From the NCBI GenBank assembly GCA_009599575.1, contig VWND01000095.1:1240001-1304000 (forward strand): a DNA stretch of 64,000 nucleotides, given 5' to 3'. The position numbers and the translations under genes are program-made. Numbering within the stretch: position 1 is the first letter of the stretch; every line of letters starts with the position of its first letter. Positions 34,992 through 48,484 of this stretch are shown in pieces. The DNA is from Blumeriella jaapii (Eukaryota > Ascomycota > Leotiomycetes > Helotiales > Drepanopezizaceae). The notes under the pieces were generated by a model. It did not search any database. It saw nothing but the letters and a program-made list of their open reading frames with translations, and was not told where the DNA came from.

Positions 34992-35842
34992 TCAGCAAGC
35001 ACAACTTTCTTTCGAAGGGTTATCCGTCAGTCCCGTCAAGTTGACTCTCGAGTTATCATCCGTCCGGGCCGCGCTAGCCTGCGAGGCTCCTGGCCCTCTA
35101 GCCCCTTTCAACGACGTTTCCGGGATAGCATTCGCGATAGCGGTGAACACTTCTGTGACGTTGGTACCCAACTTAGCACTCGTTTCGAAGAACAGTAGTC
35201 CTTCCTCCTCGGCATAGGATCTCGCCTCGGCGGTCGACACCTTTCTCGCATCTCCATCAGCATCCTCGCCTTCGGGCGCGTCTCCCTCTTCGGATAGGTT
35301 GTTGCCTGAAATGCTCGGCTCGCTCGTCAGATCTAGCTTGTTTCCAACCAGAGCGATGACGATCCCCGGTGAGGCCTGTCTTTGGAGCTCGGCCACCCAG
35401 TGCTTGGCCTTGATAAGCGATGTCGGTTTTGTGAGGTCGTAAACAACCAGGGCGGACTGTGCATTACGATAGTACATAGGAGCGAGAGAGGCGAAACGTT
35501 CCTGTCCCCGCGGTATCCCAGATCTCGAACTTGATCGTTCTCGTGGGAAGGTTGCATTTTTGGGTAAGGAAAGCAGCTGTGGCAGTTATTGTCAGCAAGA
35601 TGCTCATCGCATGCGCCTCGCCAGTTGAGTTGAGCCGGTACCTCCGATTGTGGGTTCCTTGTTCTCTTGGAAATCATTGTTCACAAAGCGCAGCACCAGC
35701 GATGACTACAGATCAGTCAGGATGGGTAGTGGGTAGAGCTGAAGGTGAAGGCAAAGGCCTGCCGTACCTTGCCCACAGCTGCTTCACCCAGCAGGACCAA
35801 CTTCACGCTGCTGCTGGGCTTGGGGGCCGTTGCGTCCGCCAT
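34992..35842 (-). CDS. VPS21: Rab5-type GTPase (Vps21/Ypt5), frameshifted
   Basis: Early-endosome Rab GTPase. Exons are 35842-35768, 35705-35642 and 35576-34992. Motifs in order: P-loop GEAAVGK (intron directly after Lys), effector loop [16 protein letters not shown], then [25 protein letters not shown], and a prenylatable C-A-C end. A 20-residue acidic insert after NKLDL ([15 protein letters not shown]) is seen in other fungal Rab5 proteins. One extra base at about 35505 shifts frame between WDTAG and QERF, exactly in the switch II motif. As written the protein would stop about 13 residues later. Removing that base gives one continuous frame, so this is a sequencing/assembly indel or a true null. 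It is divergent from KRI1. Confidence 0.88.
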
Positions 35843-36121
35843 CAGAGCGAGGAGGAAACCAGCACAGTTGTAGGTATCGGGAGGGTAATGGGAGACGGGG
35901 TCTGCCTTTCGTGTTCGGGATGACTTTCGTGATGTATGGCGGTGGTGGTGCTTTGGTGGTGCTTTGCATGATCGAAAGCAGTTACAGTATGAGCTGAGAC
36001 CTTCGAGGGAGCGATGTCATGTGACCGATAACGTCGGCTCGGAATATTAACTATCCGCTGTGATTCTGCCGCCCTTAGAAACTTTTTTTTTCTTCCAACC
36101 AACCACGCACGCAACATCGCA
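35843..36121. promoter_or_regulatory. Compact bidirectional promoter, Rab5 / KRI1
   Basis: Only 279 bases separate the two ATGs. It contains a T-run (36083-36092) just upstream of the KRI1 start and the palindromic-like tgtcatgtgaccgataacg. No further element is assigned. Confidence 0.5.
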
Positions 36122-38157
36122 ATGGCGAAACGGAAAGCCGAGGCTTTGAGCGGTGCGCCAGCTCGCGATGGTAGCAAAAGGATCAAGACCAGCTCTCCAG
36201 TCGCAGAGACAAAGGCCAACTTGCTGGACGACAGCGATTCCGCCAGCAGCAGCGACGATTCGGAGGGAGGGGTCAAAGTCGAGCTCGAAGAGCCCGGGTT
36301 CAGCGTCAACCAGGAGTACGCCAAACGCTTCGAGTACAACAAGAAGAGGGAGGAGCGGCAAAGACGTTCGTGCTTCTCCGTCCTACAGTAGCTGCGCTAA
36401 CTAGATGGCACCAGTCGAGGAGAAATATCAAAGTGCCCCGAAGAAGACTAACGGCCCCTACGGTGACAAGTATGACGAGGATTCAGAATCGTCCGACGAC
36501 GAAGAGGAAGACGACGAGGGTGTTCTTGCCACGGAAGAGTTGGACACCCAGATTTCAAACGCCCTCAATGCAATTCGCAATAAGGACCCGAGCCTTTACA
36601 ACACCGATGTCCAGTTCTATGCTCCTATAGAGGATGAGACGAACCAGAAAGCTGAGGCCAGGGAGGAGAAGAAGCAGAAGCCCATGTACCTCAGCGATTA
36701 CCACCGGGAGAATCTGCTCAAGGGTCACACGGGAGCTGACGAGGAGGAGGAGGAGGCGCCACGAACATTTGCGCAAGAACAGCAAGACCTCCAAAGAACG
36801 ATTGTGAAAGAGATGCACGCGGCGGTTGAGGATTCAGATGACGAGGACGGATTTCTTGTTGCAAAATCTAAGCCTGAGCCGGCTGGTCAGGCCATGCACC
36901 CTTCGCGAGCAGCCAAGGTCAAGGTCGATCTCGACATTGCTTCTGCCGACAAAAACCCCGAAACTTTCTTGTCCAATTTCCTGGCAGCCCGTGCTTGGGT
37001 ACCGAGCGATGGAGCACGCTTCCAGCCACTGGAGTCCGACGACGACGAGGAGGACGAGCGCGCTGAGAGGTTCGAGGAGGCCTACAACCTGCGATTCGAA
37101 GACGCGACGGGGAGCAACGAGAAGCTCAAATCCTTTGCAAGAGATGTCACCGCTGCCAAATCGGTGCGGAGGGAAGAGCCTACGGGAAGAAAAAAACAGA
37201 GAGAGAACTTGCGCGAGAAGCGAGAGGCTGAGCGACAAATTCAAGAAGAGGAGCGGGCCCAGCTGCGCCGGCTGAAGATCGAGGAGGCGGAAGAGAAGCT
37301 CAAGAAGATCAAGAAAGCCGCAGGACTTCGGGGCAAAACCCTCAAGAGCGAGGAGTGGGTGGCGTTCCTGGACGATGGCTGGGACGACGCGAAGTGGGAG
37401 TCCGAGATGAACAAACGCTTTGGAGAAGACTACTACGCTGATCAAGAGGCCAAGTCAGACGATGAGGCGGCTACGGGACCTGGTAAGAAGAAGATCAAGA
37501 AGCCGAAGTGGGACGACGACATCGACATCCAAGATTTGATCCCCGATTTCGACGAACAAGCTTCCACGAAGCCCGAGTTCACACTCTCCGACTGCGAATC
37601 TGAACCCGGCGACGACAGTGACGATGATGACGAGGGGCTCACGAAACCCAAATCAAGCAAGGACCACCAGCAAGAGAAGCTCGCCAAGCGCAAAGCCGCT
37701 CGGCTAGAGCGCAAGGCCCTCGAAGAGCTCGTCGACAGCAAGATGGACCTCGACGTCCCCAGCACGTCCAAGTCGAAAAAGAAGGCGCCCGCGCTCTTCC
37801 GCTACCGTGAGACGTCACCGACCTCGTTCGGGCTCACGGCGCGCGACATCCTGATGGCGCCGGACGCATCGCTCAATGAGTTCGCGGGCCTCAAGAAGAT
37901 GGCGACGTTCCGCGACGCGGAAGAAGCGCAAGGACAAGAAGAAGCTGGGTAAGAAGGCGAGGCTGCGTCAGTGGAGGAAGGAGACGTTTGGGAACGAGGA
38001 GGGCCCTGAGATTGTGCTGAGCACTGGTGCGCGTGGTGCGGGTGACCCGGGCGAGGGAGAGGGGGTGGCAGAGGCAGAGGGGGGCAACATCGTGGAGGGG
38101 GGCAGGAAGAAGAAAAAGAGATCGAGGAAGAGCAAGGCAGGTGCTGAGATGTTGTAG
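36122..38157 (+). CDS. KRI1: KRI1-like ribosome biogenesis protein, frameshifted near its C-terminus
   Basis: Nucleolar factor for 40S subunit assembly. Exon 1 is 36122-36365 and exon 2 starts at 36415 (49-base GTTCGT intron, joining ERQR to LEEKYQ). Family marks: acidic Asp/Glu/Ser blocks, FSVNQEYAKRFEYNKKREE, the Kri1 core with KMHPS-like region AMHPSRAAKVKVD, ETFLSNFLAARAWVP, and a Lys/Arg-rich coiled coil (REKREAERQIQEEERAQLR). The C-terminal Kri1 domain begins LNEFAGLKKMATFRDA. At about 37917-37925 the frame changes, and the conserved end RKKRKDKKKLGKKARLRQW continues in another frame to 38157. No intron fits, so this is a 1- or 2-base indel. KRI1 is essential in budding yeast. The expected product is about 660 aa. 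Confidence 0.88.
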
Positions 38158-39367
38158 GCTGTAAAAACCTCATCACGAAGAACACTTGATTCTAAACTAA
38201 GATGTCTATTGCGTGTTGATGCTATTATCAGAGATGCTTTTGCTGCTATTGTCCTTTTCAAGACCAGGACGGAAACTGGCTCCGAGCAACTACATCACCA
38301 ACAATAGCTTCAGATCATCTTAAAACACCACACCTACTACCTACCTACCTGCCCACCAAAACGCGACAAACCCACGATCCAGAGTACTTCTTACAGTATG
38401 TGTGCTTTCTCTAGACATCCTACGCCGAACATCCATGGGGCAAGTACTGACTGCACTGTACTACACAGTACCTACCTACCTACTGTACCTAGAAACACAT
38501 CGATCGGCCTCCTAAAATCCAAAAAAATAAACAAAAAACAAAAACCTCGGTCGATCACTCTCGTGCTTCTCTCTCCTTCTCCTTCTCCTTCTCCTCTTCA
38601 GCCAGCGAAGACAGATCTCTGAGCCAATTTCGTTTACCAACTCAACGACGAACCAGTATCCGTCGCGTGGGTGGGAAGCAGAACAGAACTTGGTCTCGAA
38701 GAGAGATTCGAGATTCCTCGAATCCCTTTGCGAGGAAGGAGGAGTGTTATCCTCGCTGGACTTCGAATGGCTGTTGTCGGTGCACGGAATTCATGGATTG
38801 CCATCGCATCTGTGAAGGAAAGGCTTGAACAACGGACCCGTTCGGCCATGGGTGTCTTGTATATGATTGTTGATTCGAGGATTTCTGATACTTGGAAATC
38901 CTTAGCTAACCACGTTCTTTATGCCCCCTGGAGACTCGAGCGGCCAGTTCGTTGGCCCCTCCAGACGTAAAATCATATCATCATGATGATCACCTCCTCC
39001 TCCTTTGTTCGCTGTCCAACGCGGGGTTTTCCGGTGCAGCAAGTAGCCATGTTCGTTTATGTATGATATGATGGTTTACAGCTCGTGAAGTGTATATATA
39101 TACAATGTCATGTCATTGTGGTGGTAGAAGCCATTCCCCCGAGATCATGTCTCATATCGGGGCTCTCTCACTTCACTTCCCAGCCTCATCCTCTGGCCCC
39201 TACCTCATGTGTATATACAAGAAATGACTCGCGGTGCCAGACCCAACCTTACCCGCGAGCCCATGAGGTGTGGGATCCAAACCCAACCTCCCTCCGACCC
39301 GAACGCCTGATAAACACCGTACCGGACCGTACCGTTACACCAAGCCCAAGGTCATCTCATCAATCGG
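38158..39367. other. 1.2 kb between convergent genes
   Basis: The 3' flanks of KRI1 and the Zn2Cys6 gene meet here. TACC and TACAG repeats lie at 38336-38350 and 38450-38490, with a tcctc/ttctcc run near 38570-38596. No gene is seen. Confidence 0.55.
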
Positions 39368-42300
39368 TCAGTCATTCCCGAGGCCGCCCATATCCCCACT
39401 GTTCTCGATTGGCATCCCAACCCCTGCGTACGCAACCTGGGCGTTAAAAATATCCGGTTCCGCGCCCAGATCTGGCGGCTCCATGTTGAACGGCATGAAC
39501 CACGCGCTCGTCGGCTCCGTCGCGAAGCCCGACATGCCGCCGCCGTTCATCTGCATGTCCCACCCACCGTGTTCGTCGAGCATGTCCTGCGCGTGCAGCG
39601 CCGGGTCCATGTTGGCGTATGCACCAAAAACGAGTTGCCGGTCGAGTTGCTGCGGCAGCAAGTTTTGCTGGTGGTGCGGGGGAAAGACGTCGTGTCCGTA
39701 GTATTGTTGCGACTGCTGCTGCTGCTGCTGCGGGTTGTACATATTCACAGGCGTTGTGGGACTCATCTGGTTGAATGCCGCCAAGTGTCCGGGGACGTTC
39801 CGCTGCATTGACATGTTTCCAGGTCCCAGATTCGGCAAACTCGTGTTGACAGGAGCCAGGGGATCCGGCCCATCCGGCCTGCTCTTGCGCACCTTTCGCT
39901 TAGCATTTCTGGCAGCTTCCTGGAGCGGCGGTGACTCGAGAGAACCAAAAAATTGCTCTACGGTATGTAGTCCGGATTTCTCCTCATAAACGGCGTCGTC
40001 GCCTTTCTCCTTCTTGACCACGATGGCCGGATCTTCGTAATCCGATTGCGATACGCCGTGTGGATATCGATCAAACCAGTCGCCATATTGGAAAACTCGG
40101 GGTGACTGGGCTGTGTATGCAGGTTCTCCCTGGCTGCGAGCGTCGGCACATGCTTTGTACTGCTGTTTGAGGCTTTCGGTCATCCAATGGAACATTCCCC
40201 AGTACTTTTTCATTTTGGTCAAGTATCGAACGTTTACGGCCAGGCTCCTTTTCGATGCTTCTTCGGTGGCGGGGTTGTTTGAGAACGAACCAAAAACATG
40301 GACGGTGCTGGAGAAGAAGGCACAATAACCGGTGAACGGGGCGGTGATGAAGTAGGATTCACCTTCGAGTAACAATTCTGTAATTCTTTCTGCAGCTTTG
40401 AAGGCTTTTTTGCCTGCCTCTGTGGCAAATTCTCTCGGGGTATCCGGAGGCGACCGCGCTCCTGATTGGTCTGCAGCATTTTTATTCATGAAGAGGATGT
40501 TTTGTTGTATAGAGAGATGGAGAAACAAGAACTGGTTGGCAAGAGTTTCGGTTTCGTGAGTGTGGAGGTTTTCGGCATTGAAAACCATGGATTCTGGGAG
40601 AGAAGCTTCAAAAGCCTCCGCCTGCTTGATGAGACGGGTATATGTGGAGTCCGGGTGCCACATCGGGTGCGGATCTTGATCTTTGCCTCCCAGATTTAGG
40701 TAATTGACAATGTGACCCCATAAAGCAATGGACCTAATCATGTAGGCGGCTACACCCATGTTGTCCCTGGCATCGGAAAGTTGGCCTTCGCCCGGAGAAA
40801 CTGGATGGAGCACGTCGCCATTAAGATTTTCAGTTGGCCCTGGCATATCCAGCTGAAAACATCTCTCTTTGATGGGAAGTTGCACTTTGATGGATTCCTC
40901 TTTGATGAAGATTGGCCGATCTGTTCCGGACGAGTTGAACCGGTCCATGAGGAAACAGGACCACATTGTACGCCGCCTGATCTCACGATCAATGAAGCTA
41001 AGTTCCCCTGTTCCGTTGCGCTTGTGGGGGTCGTAGTCGAGATCTTTGTGGAGTTGCAATGCATAGGCCATACGAAGCGCCATCCCCCCAAACGACCAAC
41101 TTCTGCCGCCATGACACGTTCCGAATTCGTGCAGGCCGAGAATCAGGAGACACGTCAATGTCGTTATGTTTGGCCACTCGTACCGTCTTACCACTATGGA
41201 ACGAGCCGGAGCCGCCCAATCTTCGCCCCTAAGGAATGCAGGATACGTATTGAGCTTTGGGTGTGTAGAAAAGCGTGCAGAGATCGCACATACTGCGAGT
41301 ATCAAGACCGGAGGCACGGTCCCAGCTCTGAAAGTGGAAGTCAGCACTTTTCCGACTCAAAGACGTTATGAATACCTCGTACCTGAGCTTTCTCATGAAA
41401 CTTGGTTTGTGCAGCAGATGATACGTTTGGCCGTTGACATTCTCGAAGAAAATCTCGGAAAGATGTTCTTGAAGCTCCTTGCTGGGCAGCGCCTCGGCTC
41501 CTTCGGTCAAGAGCCGATTCTCTTCGGCTTCCTGCATCACGAGCATCGCTGGTTTGTTAGCTCCATCCAGCATGGAATTTGTCGCGGCCGTCCGCGACCA
41601 ACTGTCGAGCTCTTGACCGAACGCTTCATCGACCGCCCGTTTCTTGCTTGCATTTTTCACCGGCATGGTGCCAGGGATTGCTGGTTTCACCACCGCTCTC
41701 GTAACGACCGAAGTCGTCGCTGCATCCTGTTCCTCCTTGGGAACGATCTTGATAATCCTCTCCTCCATCCTCTTCAGCCTCTTGTCCAGCATGGCCATGT
41801 AGTCTGTCCTGGGTGCGGCTTTGCGTGTCGTGACCTTGTACACACAGGGAGTGCGAGAGCGAAGGCAATGCCTGCACGCTGGCTTCTCTCCCGAGCACCG
41901 AATCTTTTTCCGCCGGCATGCTATACACGCCAGAGGCAACCTCTTCCGCTCCTTGCCCGCCTTGGTCTTCAGCTCGCTCCATGGCGGATGCGGATCGCTC
42001 CTGTCCTCCTTCGCTCTGCAACCCAAGTCACTCCCGTCAACAGCGCCACTGCCGAGTGCGAATTCGTCGCTGAGCCCTCCATCTAACATGGCGCTGGGTC
42101 GATTGCTCGCTGGGCTCGCACCCTCCGAGCCCTCACTGCCGCCTGCTTGTCGTCCGCTGCTGTATCCGGCCGAAGGCAACGCTGCGACGGACGAGATCGA
42201 ACCGCGATGGTCTGGCATCGACACAATGGAGCCCCGATGGTCGTGGTGCGTGGACACTGCCGAGTTTCCATGTTCCAACGCCGAGGTCTGACCCGCGAGG

Positions 42301-42536
42301 TTGTACGGATCGATACTGTCCCCCTCCGCGTCTCCTGGAATCCCATTTTCCGACGGCACGTGGAAAGCAAACGCGAAGTCTGCAAACGGCGCATTGCCAA
42401 TGCCATCCGTCTGGGGAGGCGTCGCGAGCGAGGGAGTGCTCGGGGCGTGTCGTGCGTCGCCCATCATGAAATGTTGCAGGTCGAAGGATTCCGGCTCGGG
42501 GTGAAGCAGCAGAAAAGGCTGCTGGCCTGCAGACAT
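39368..42536 (-). CDS. Zn(II)2Cys6 fungal-specific transcription factor
   Basis: About 1037 aa in exons 42536-41383 and 41327-39368 (55-base GTACGA intron). The DNA-binding domain is near residues 203-230 and reads C-x2-C-x6-C-x6-C-x2-C-x6-C (CIACRRKKIRC, ACRHCLRSRTPC). A basic linker and coiled-coil dimer region follow (MLDKRLKRMEERIIKI). The fungal transcription factor (Fungal_trans) regulatory domain covers the start of exon 2 (VPPVLILAVCAISARF, RIAYALQLHKDL-like region). The C-terminal 200 residues are Gln/Pro/Met/Asn-rich with a Gln run at 39714-39733, a likely activation region. A nuclear regulator is certain from the fold; its targets are unknown. The ATG at 42536 is preferred. An upstream ATG (42668) is followed at once by a GTAAGT donor, which suggests a 5' UTR intron. 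Confidence 0.92.
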
Positions 42537-42965
42537 GTTTAGAGAGTCATGACGGCGAGGAATCGATGCAGCTGGCACATGGTCGTATGTACACGAGAGA
42601 ATGAAAAACCGAGAGAATGGTGAAGTTGTCTTTCGTCGACAGGACGGACTGACATCACTTACTAGCATCCTCGGCACGTGCTTATGTAATCAGGATCAAG
42701 CATTCGACGAGAGGGCAAGTTGCTTTTGTTGTAACGGCGGTGGAATGTTAATATGGTGGTAGGAGATCACACTTGTGGAACATCGCAGTGCATCAATGCT
42801 GCTGTAGTCCTGCTCTATCCTCAGAAGAATTACATTAAACCCCGAACCCAAACGCCTTGCTCATCCATCCCATGTGCCACGCAGTGTCAATCGCATAGGA
42901 CCGATATGTGTACAGGACAGTGTACAAACAGTATACAACCTCTCGTCCACACAACCCCCCCCACC
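42537..42965. promoter_or_regulatory. Upstream region of the Zn2Cys6 gene and 3' end of Sip3
   Basis: 429 bases. It probably includes a 5' UTR intron of the transcription factor (donor gtaagt near 42662 on the minus strand). No other feature. Confidence 0.45.
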
Positions 42966-45900
42966 TCACTCAAACCTCAAGTGGTTGCCCCCCGTGAGCA
43001 GTAAATCCTGTTCCAGCTGGCAGCTACCGCAGTACTCCTCGTGCCAACTACACAGCTCATCCGACCTCCCGCTTCTCTCCCGCTCATCGAATCCCAGGAC
43101 CGTTTGCGAGTCGGCCGCGGCGGCTCGTTGGTCGACACCCGTCCCATCGTCCCGCAACATCATCTGCACTTGTTTGCAGCGTGAATTCTCGTCGAGAAGC
43201 CAGTTTTCCCACTCGGCTTTTATCATTTCCTGCTCCACGTTGTTCACCACCCGCATGGCGATCAAGAGGTCGTGTCGGTAAGAGCCCAAGTGCTGTCGAG
43301 TGCGCCGCAGCCGCCGCGCGGTTGACTGTGCTGCTTTGCCCGAAAAGAGTGATCCGGCGGCTTGATAAGGCGAGTCCAGGTCGGTGACGTTGGTAATGTC
43401 GCGGAATTGGTTGTAACTGTCGATCCGTGAGCATGCATGGGGAATGGGGGCTGATCCAACTTCTTACCATTTACTTCCCACCCGTCCCGACAGCTCCGTC
43501 GGTACGGATGTGAGGGCGTCGTCAAGATCCCTCAGATAGACCGACTTCCCCATGATCAGGTTAGGCCCGACGCCAATCCTCGTCATGAATCGGGCTGCAT
43601 TGCGTTCGGACCACCACTCCGAAGCATCTCGTGATGTAAAGAAGGCATTTGCCAACACGCTGAGCAAAAGTGCAATCAAAATAATGCTGTTCGCACTCCA
43701 GATTTGCCAGAGAGACCGAAGTGCGGCAAAAGTCCACATGACGACCGACGATATGCAGCTCTCGCCAAAGGATCCCACCGTCTCCAAGAGCATCTTGGTG
43801 AGGGTACGCTGCTTGATCTGCGGACGCTTGGACTGGCCTGGTTTGGTTGCCGAAAAGAGAGAAACAGAGGTTTGTTGGCCAACGGGTCCGAAGATGTTGA
43901 TGGCCTTTTTCGTTCTGCTGTCTGGCCCTAGTCTTCGCACCTGGTCGGAAATGACATCTACCAGGTCATCGGCATCTAGTGCCGAGTCGTCGAGCGCCTG
44001 TCTTTCCAAGATGCCCCTGTAGAATCTCGGTGCCTTGGACCAGTCCACTTTCGTGTAGATGGCCAGCTTGCACTTGGACTTTGCAAAGTGGGTGATGACA
44101 ATCTTCGAGACCAGCATAAAATCACGATGATGTGGCAAGTGCCAAGGGGTCTTGAAGTCGGTGATAACGTAGCAGACGTGGTCGTTCATGACCTCGATGA
44201 TCTGATAATCGATTATATTAGCTTGCCTTGCTCGACGGAAGATATCAACATAGTCGATCTGGAACTGGAAGTCACGACGCATGCGATTTTCCCCAAGCGA
44301 AGCCCAAGGACCCTGTGCGATTCGTTGTGCTCTGCGTTCATGATACAGCAGTTGGAAAACTGCACTCCTGTCTCCAAACATGACGTGGAATAGTGCTTTC
44401 GGGCTGACGTCGAATTGCTTTTCAATTGCTTTGCGTTGCATGTCTCTAGGTTCATAGATAACTGGCTTAGACGGCAATTGGAATTTCGTGACCTCTTTAT
44501 TCGCGCGTCCTAACTGAAGTTGGCGTTCAACATGGATCGTCGCGCGTAGATCTCGGTCTCTGTGACTTCGACCTGTCAAAGTCGCATTGTCAATAGGTGT
44601 GTTAACCGAAACATCTTCCCAGCTTTCCATGCTCGGGCTTTGCGTAGGATCGTCGTCCTCCATCTTGATCAATGCTGCAATCGTGTTCTCGAGACCTGCA
44701 TGTGATTAGCTTCGTAAAATCACAGCCAAGAAGTCCATGAGTTTAGGAACGGAGGAGGAGTCACTGCTTACCTATAGGCTCTTTGGACTGAGAGATGTCT
44801 ATCAGATAATTCAACCTCGATTGGAGCAATCGCAACGGTTCTAAGAAGGTCTTGATGGTTATCCGTGTACAGCCCTGAGAAGAGGCATTATCGCGCAGAT
44901 GAACAAAGATGAAGTCGCAGTCTTTCCAGGTGCCGCTGTAACTTCAGAAATGCTCTCCATCGCAACTCCCGAGATAAGAACGAGACCGAGATGATGACTG
45001 TAGAAATAGAGATTATGTTGCGTGACATAGACTCTGCCGGGAAACTCTTGTTGGTCGTTTGGATTCCAGGCAGCCCGGAAGACAAGAAGCAGCTTTTCGT
45101 CTCGTGATACGTTGGGAAAAAGCATACGGAATTGTGCTTCTTGTGTCTTCAACTCAAGAGGGTAGTTGCGAGGAAAGACCTCGGGCTTGGGCAAGAATTG
45201 GCTATGCAGACGAGCCGATGCAATATCGACGCTAGTCGCTTTTCGATGGATGACCGTAGAGAGAGGAGCTGGATTTGGAATTGCATCAGTTGATGTGCTA
45301 GCCGAAATTGGAATCTCAGAAGCTTCATCGCCAGGCTTACGGTTCTCATTACCTAGAAAACCTTGTCAGTAACGCATTTTAGGATAGAACAGGTTATAAT
45401 TTAAGCGCTGTATCCTCTCCAAGTATACTAAGAATCAAATCTCGAGCCAGAATATGGAGAGCGAGAAGAAGGATTTATCTTACCTAACGTTGGCGAGGGC
45501 TGTAATGGGGTTAAACATGGGCTTTGCGGCACAGATCGATTCGCAGCCTGTGACTTAATTTCACCCTTCTCAAGTCGATTCATGTAGCCCCAGTTGCTGC
45601 TTCCCCAAAGGTTGGCCATAATACCAGAGGGCATTCCACCAGTAGCATCACTTTTGCCAAGTCCGATGCCTCTTTCACCGGCGATGATAACGGCAGACTT
45701 GGAGAGATTCGTTGGTGCTGGTGGGTTGGCAAGAGTAGACGGAGCCAACGTGCTGGGAGTGTGTGGCTCCGTGTTCTGGGTTGTCACCGTCTGTGGCTTC
45801 GGCGCAGTGCTTGGTCCTCCGACCTGAGCGACAACCGGCGTTGTGTATACTGGTAAAATGTTGTGACTCGCGGAAATGAGACTAGCGATGCCGCCCGATG

Positions 45901-47679
45901 CCACTGGGGCAGGTGTGGTAGGCGGATCTGCCGCGACACTTGTACCTTTTCTATGAAGGTCAAGCTTCTGCATGATGCGCGTCGCGTGGTCTCTGCTGCT
46001 TTCGCCTTCTTCCCTGGAGGTGGCAGACCTCCGAGGGCCACTGATATCGAAACTACCTCTTGCAGCCATGCTACCCATATCAGCCCCCGGAAGAGCCAAA
46101 CTGGTCGCCCTATCCTGAGCGCTACCCGGGAGATCGTCACCTCCATGAGCGGCATGGCCGTCGATAGTTTTTGCTGCGAATTCAGGGATAGAAGGAGCAG
46201 TGATAGCAAAGGCCGGGTCCAGGCCAGCAGAACGCGAAAAATTGTTGCTTGCACTGGCCTGGAGCGCCTTGTTTTTGGCCACCTCGAATATCTCCAGCCA
46301 GTCCATCAGCTGAGCTTGCGTCTCCGCCTGAACCAAGATCGTTTGATTCTTGGTTTTGACTTCGAAGCAGAATCGTCGTTCCTCCTGAACGGCAGGCTTC
46401 ACGTTGCATAGAAGAACGCCAATCTTTTCTCCCTCTTCGACCCCACCTGATTGAAAGCCTTGGATGAGCCATCCAAAGATACCGTTCTTGACAAAGAACC
46501 ATCGCCGTATCCATGCGGTCCTCGCAGGCTTTCCCGAGATAGTTCTGAGGAACAGCCAGCCTTGCTTCTCTGCGCGGTCTCCTTCCTTGCCTTGCAGAAC
46601 GTTGACCGCCGACGGGCCTCTCGAAGCAAGATTGCTCTAAATCCACGTTAAACCTAATCGCAAACGACGAAAGGAGAGACGAGTCATACCACTGTAGAGA
46701 GATGATAGTCTTCCAGCTCGCGGGAGGGTTCGGAAGCTTGAGAAGCAGTTTCGGCAATTTGCCGCCTGGCCGATTGCAATTCCCGTCTAAACACGCTTTC
46801 TCCGGCTTCCATCTCTCTACACCATCCTCTCACGCGGTCCATCTCGCCACCCCATTTGGCAAAGCTGGCGCCGCATACATCCCAAGTACGTCTCAATTCC
46901 CGCCATTGGTCTGTGGATACCCTAATCAACAGTTTGTCAATTGTATACCGAAGCTGTGGCGCCAGGAGGCAGAAGTCCAGCGAGGCTTTGAGGTACGCTT
47001 TCCGGGTCTCGTGAACCTGGAAGGCGTCCTCTCTCAGGGAGGAAGGCTCCTTGGTTTTCGACTGACTGACATATCGGGCCAATGTGTTGTCGAACGTCTT
47101 TTGTGACTGCTCCAAATATTTCCTAGCGTCCTTGAAGTTCCGGAGCCTAGAAGAACAGAGAGCATTAGCACCATGCTCTCCTCGCGCTGGGCACCTGGTA
47201 GACTTGCTCTCCCGTCATGAAAGATTTGATCGGCTCAACGACGTTGACATCCATCCTCTTCATGCTCGTGATCACCTGCGACCACCAGTCTCGACAGCCC
47301 TCGCCGAATCGCCTCATGGCGAGCAAGGTATAGTCATGGTCCAGCACTGCCTCTGAGACATTTTGCGGCGGCACGGCGCGCAGGAGGAAGGCGTTGAAGG
47401 TCTCCTCGAGGGAGGTGACATCGTGCACGAGCTTCGAGATGGATTTGACGTAGGCATCGAGCCATTTCTCGATGATCTCGACCTGGTCGGAGAAGTGCAC
47501 GGCGGGCGCGATAACTGGGGCTGTCTAGAGAGGCCTCTGGAGCGACGACGAGATTGGATCAGCACCGCTGTCCCTCGTCGGGGAAGATTCTGTTCTGGGG
47601 AGACACTACCTTTCAGTCCGACTGGTATCAAGCTCAGCAGCTGCGGCAGCACTGGCTGGGGGGCCACCGACTCTGGCAT
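42966..47679 (-). CDS. SIP3: Sip3/LAM family sterol-transfer protein (BAR-PH-GRAM-VASt), frameshifted
   Basis: About 1417 aa in seven exons: 47679-47610, 47520-47208, 47146-46690, 46636-45484, 45352-44772, 44695-43468 and 43416-42966. Domains: BAR-like coiled coil (about 1-270; HFSDQVEIIEKWLDAYVKSI, EDAFQVHETRKAYLKASLDF), PH (about 300-405; KQGWLFLRTISGKP, RWFFVKNGIFGWL), a Ser/Pro linker, GRAM (about 700-830; FRMLFPNVSRDEKLLLVFRA), VASt (about 930-1110), a membrane helix (SIILIALLLSVLANAFF) and a short coiled C-terminus. Lam/Sip3 proteins tether the ER to the plasma membrane and move sterols. Intron 2 is a GC-AG intron (donor GCAAGT at 47207). One base is missing at about 44922 inside GRAM, where APGK should run into a C-D-F-I-F-V-H-L phrase in the next frame. 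Adding one base makes all exons sum to a multiple of three. Confidence 0.9.
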
Positions 47680-48452
47680 GTTGAGGTTTGCGAAGCGGTC
47701 CGGCCCATCCACTCAGTCAGACTGGTACTGTACTGTACTGTAGGTGGGTAGCTCGACAGATGTCAGCATCGTCGGCTGGCGCGTCGAGATGGTGTGCAAA
47801 TGGGCAAAGTGGTTCGTTTCTTGCGATGTACTTTACCTAGGTAGACGGGTGAGTACGTGTGGTGTTTCCAAATACCAGGTGTACTTTTTGGGTGAAAGTA
47901 TCGATGTCGAGGTAAGGCGAGACGAGGCGAGGCGAGGCAAGACAAGGCAAGGCAACATGAGCACGAGCACGGCAGCCTCAGGAGGTCAGCCACAACGGTC
48001 CTCAGCCACATCCTCGAGCCACATCCACCAGCCACTCTTACCAGCCACATCAACCAGCCACACGTGCTGTGTACCTCAGCTATCGGAGCACTTCCTACGT
48101 CACTCGTGTTCCCTCATCCCTTTGCACACCCCCCTCGCCCCCCTTCTCTTCTCCTCCTCCTCCCCCGATACATCCGAAAGACACTCATCATCAACATGTC
48201 GACGCTTTAGACCGGAGATCCCTCTCACAACCAGGACTATAGCCGGCGCGCCGACGTATTGACAAACCAACCATGCCATTTATAGCTATCTTCCATCTTA
48301 AGGTTCTCTCGACACTCACTCCGCTCGCCAAATAAACCCAGCGCATCTGTCAACATCGTCTGCATCTCCGTCTCCATACCTTACCTACAGTGACTCTCCG
48401 CTTCCCGTCCATCTCAAGGCCGGCGCCGGCTTGAATCCTGGAAACGAAAACA

Positions 48453-48484
<32 letters not shown>

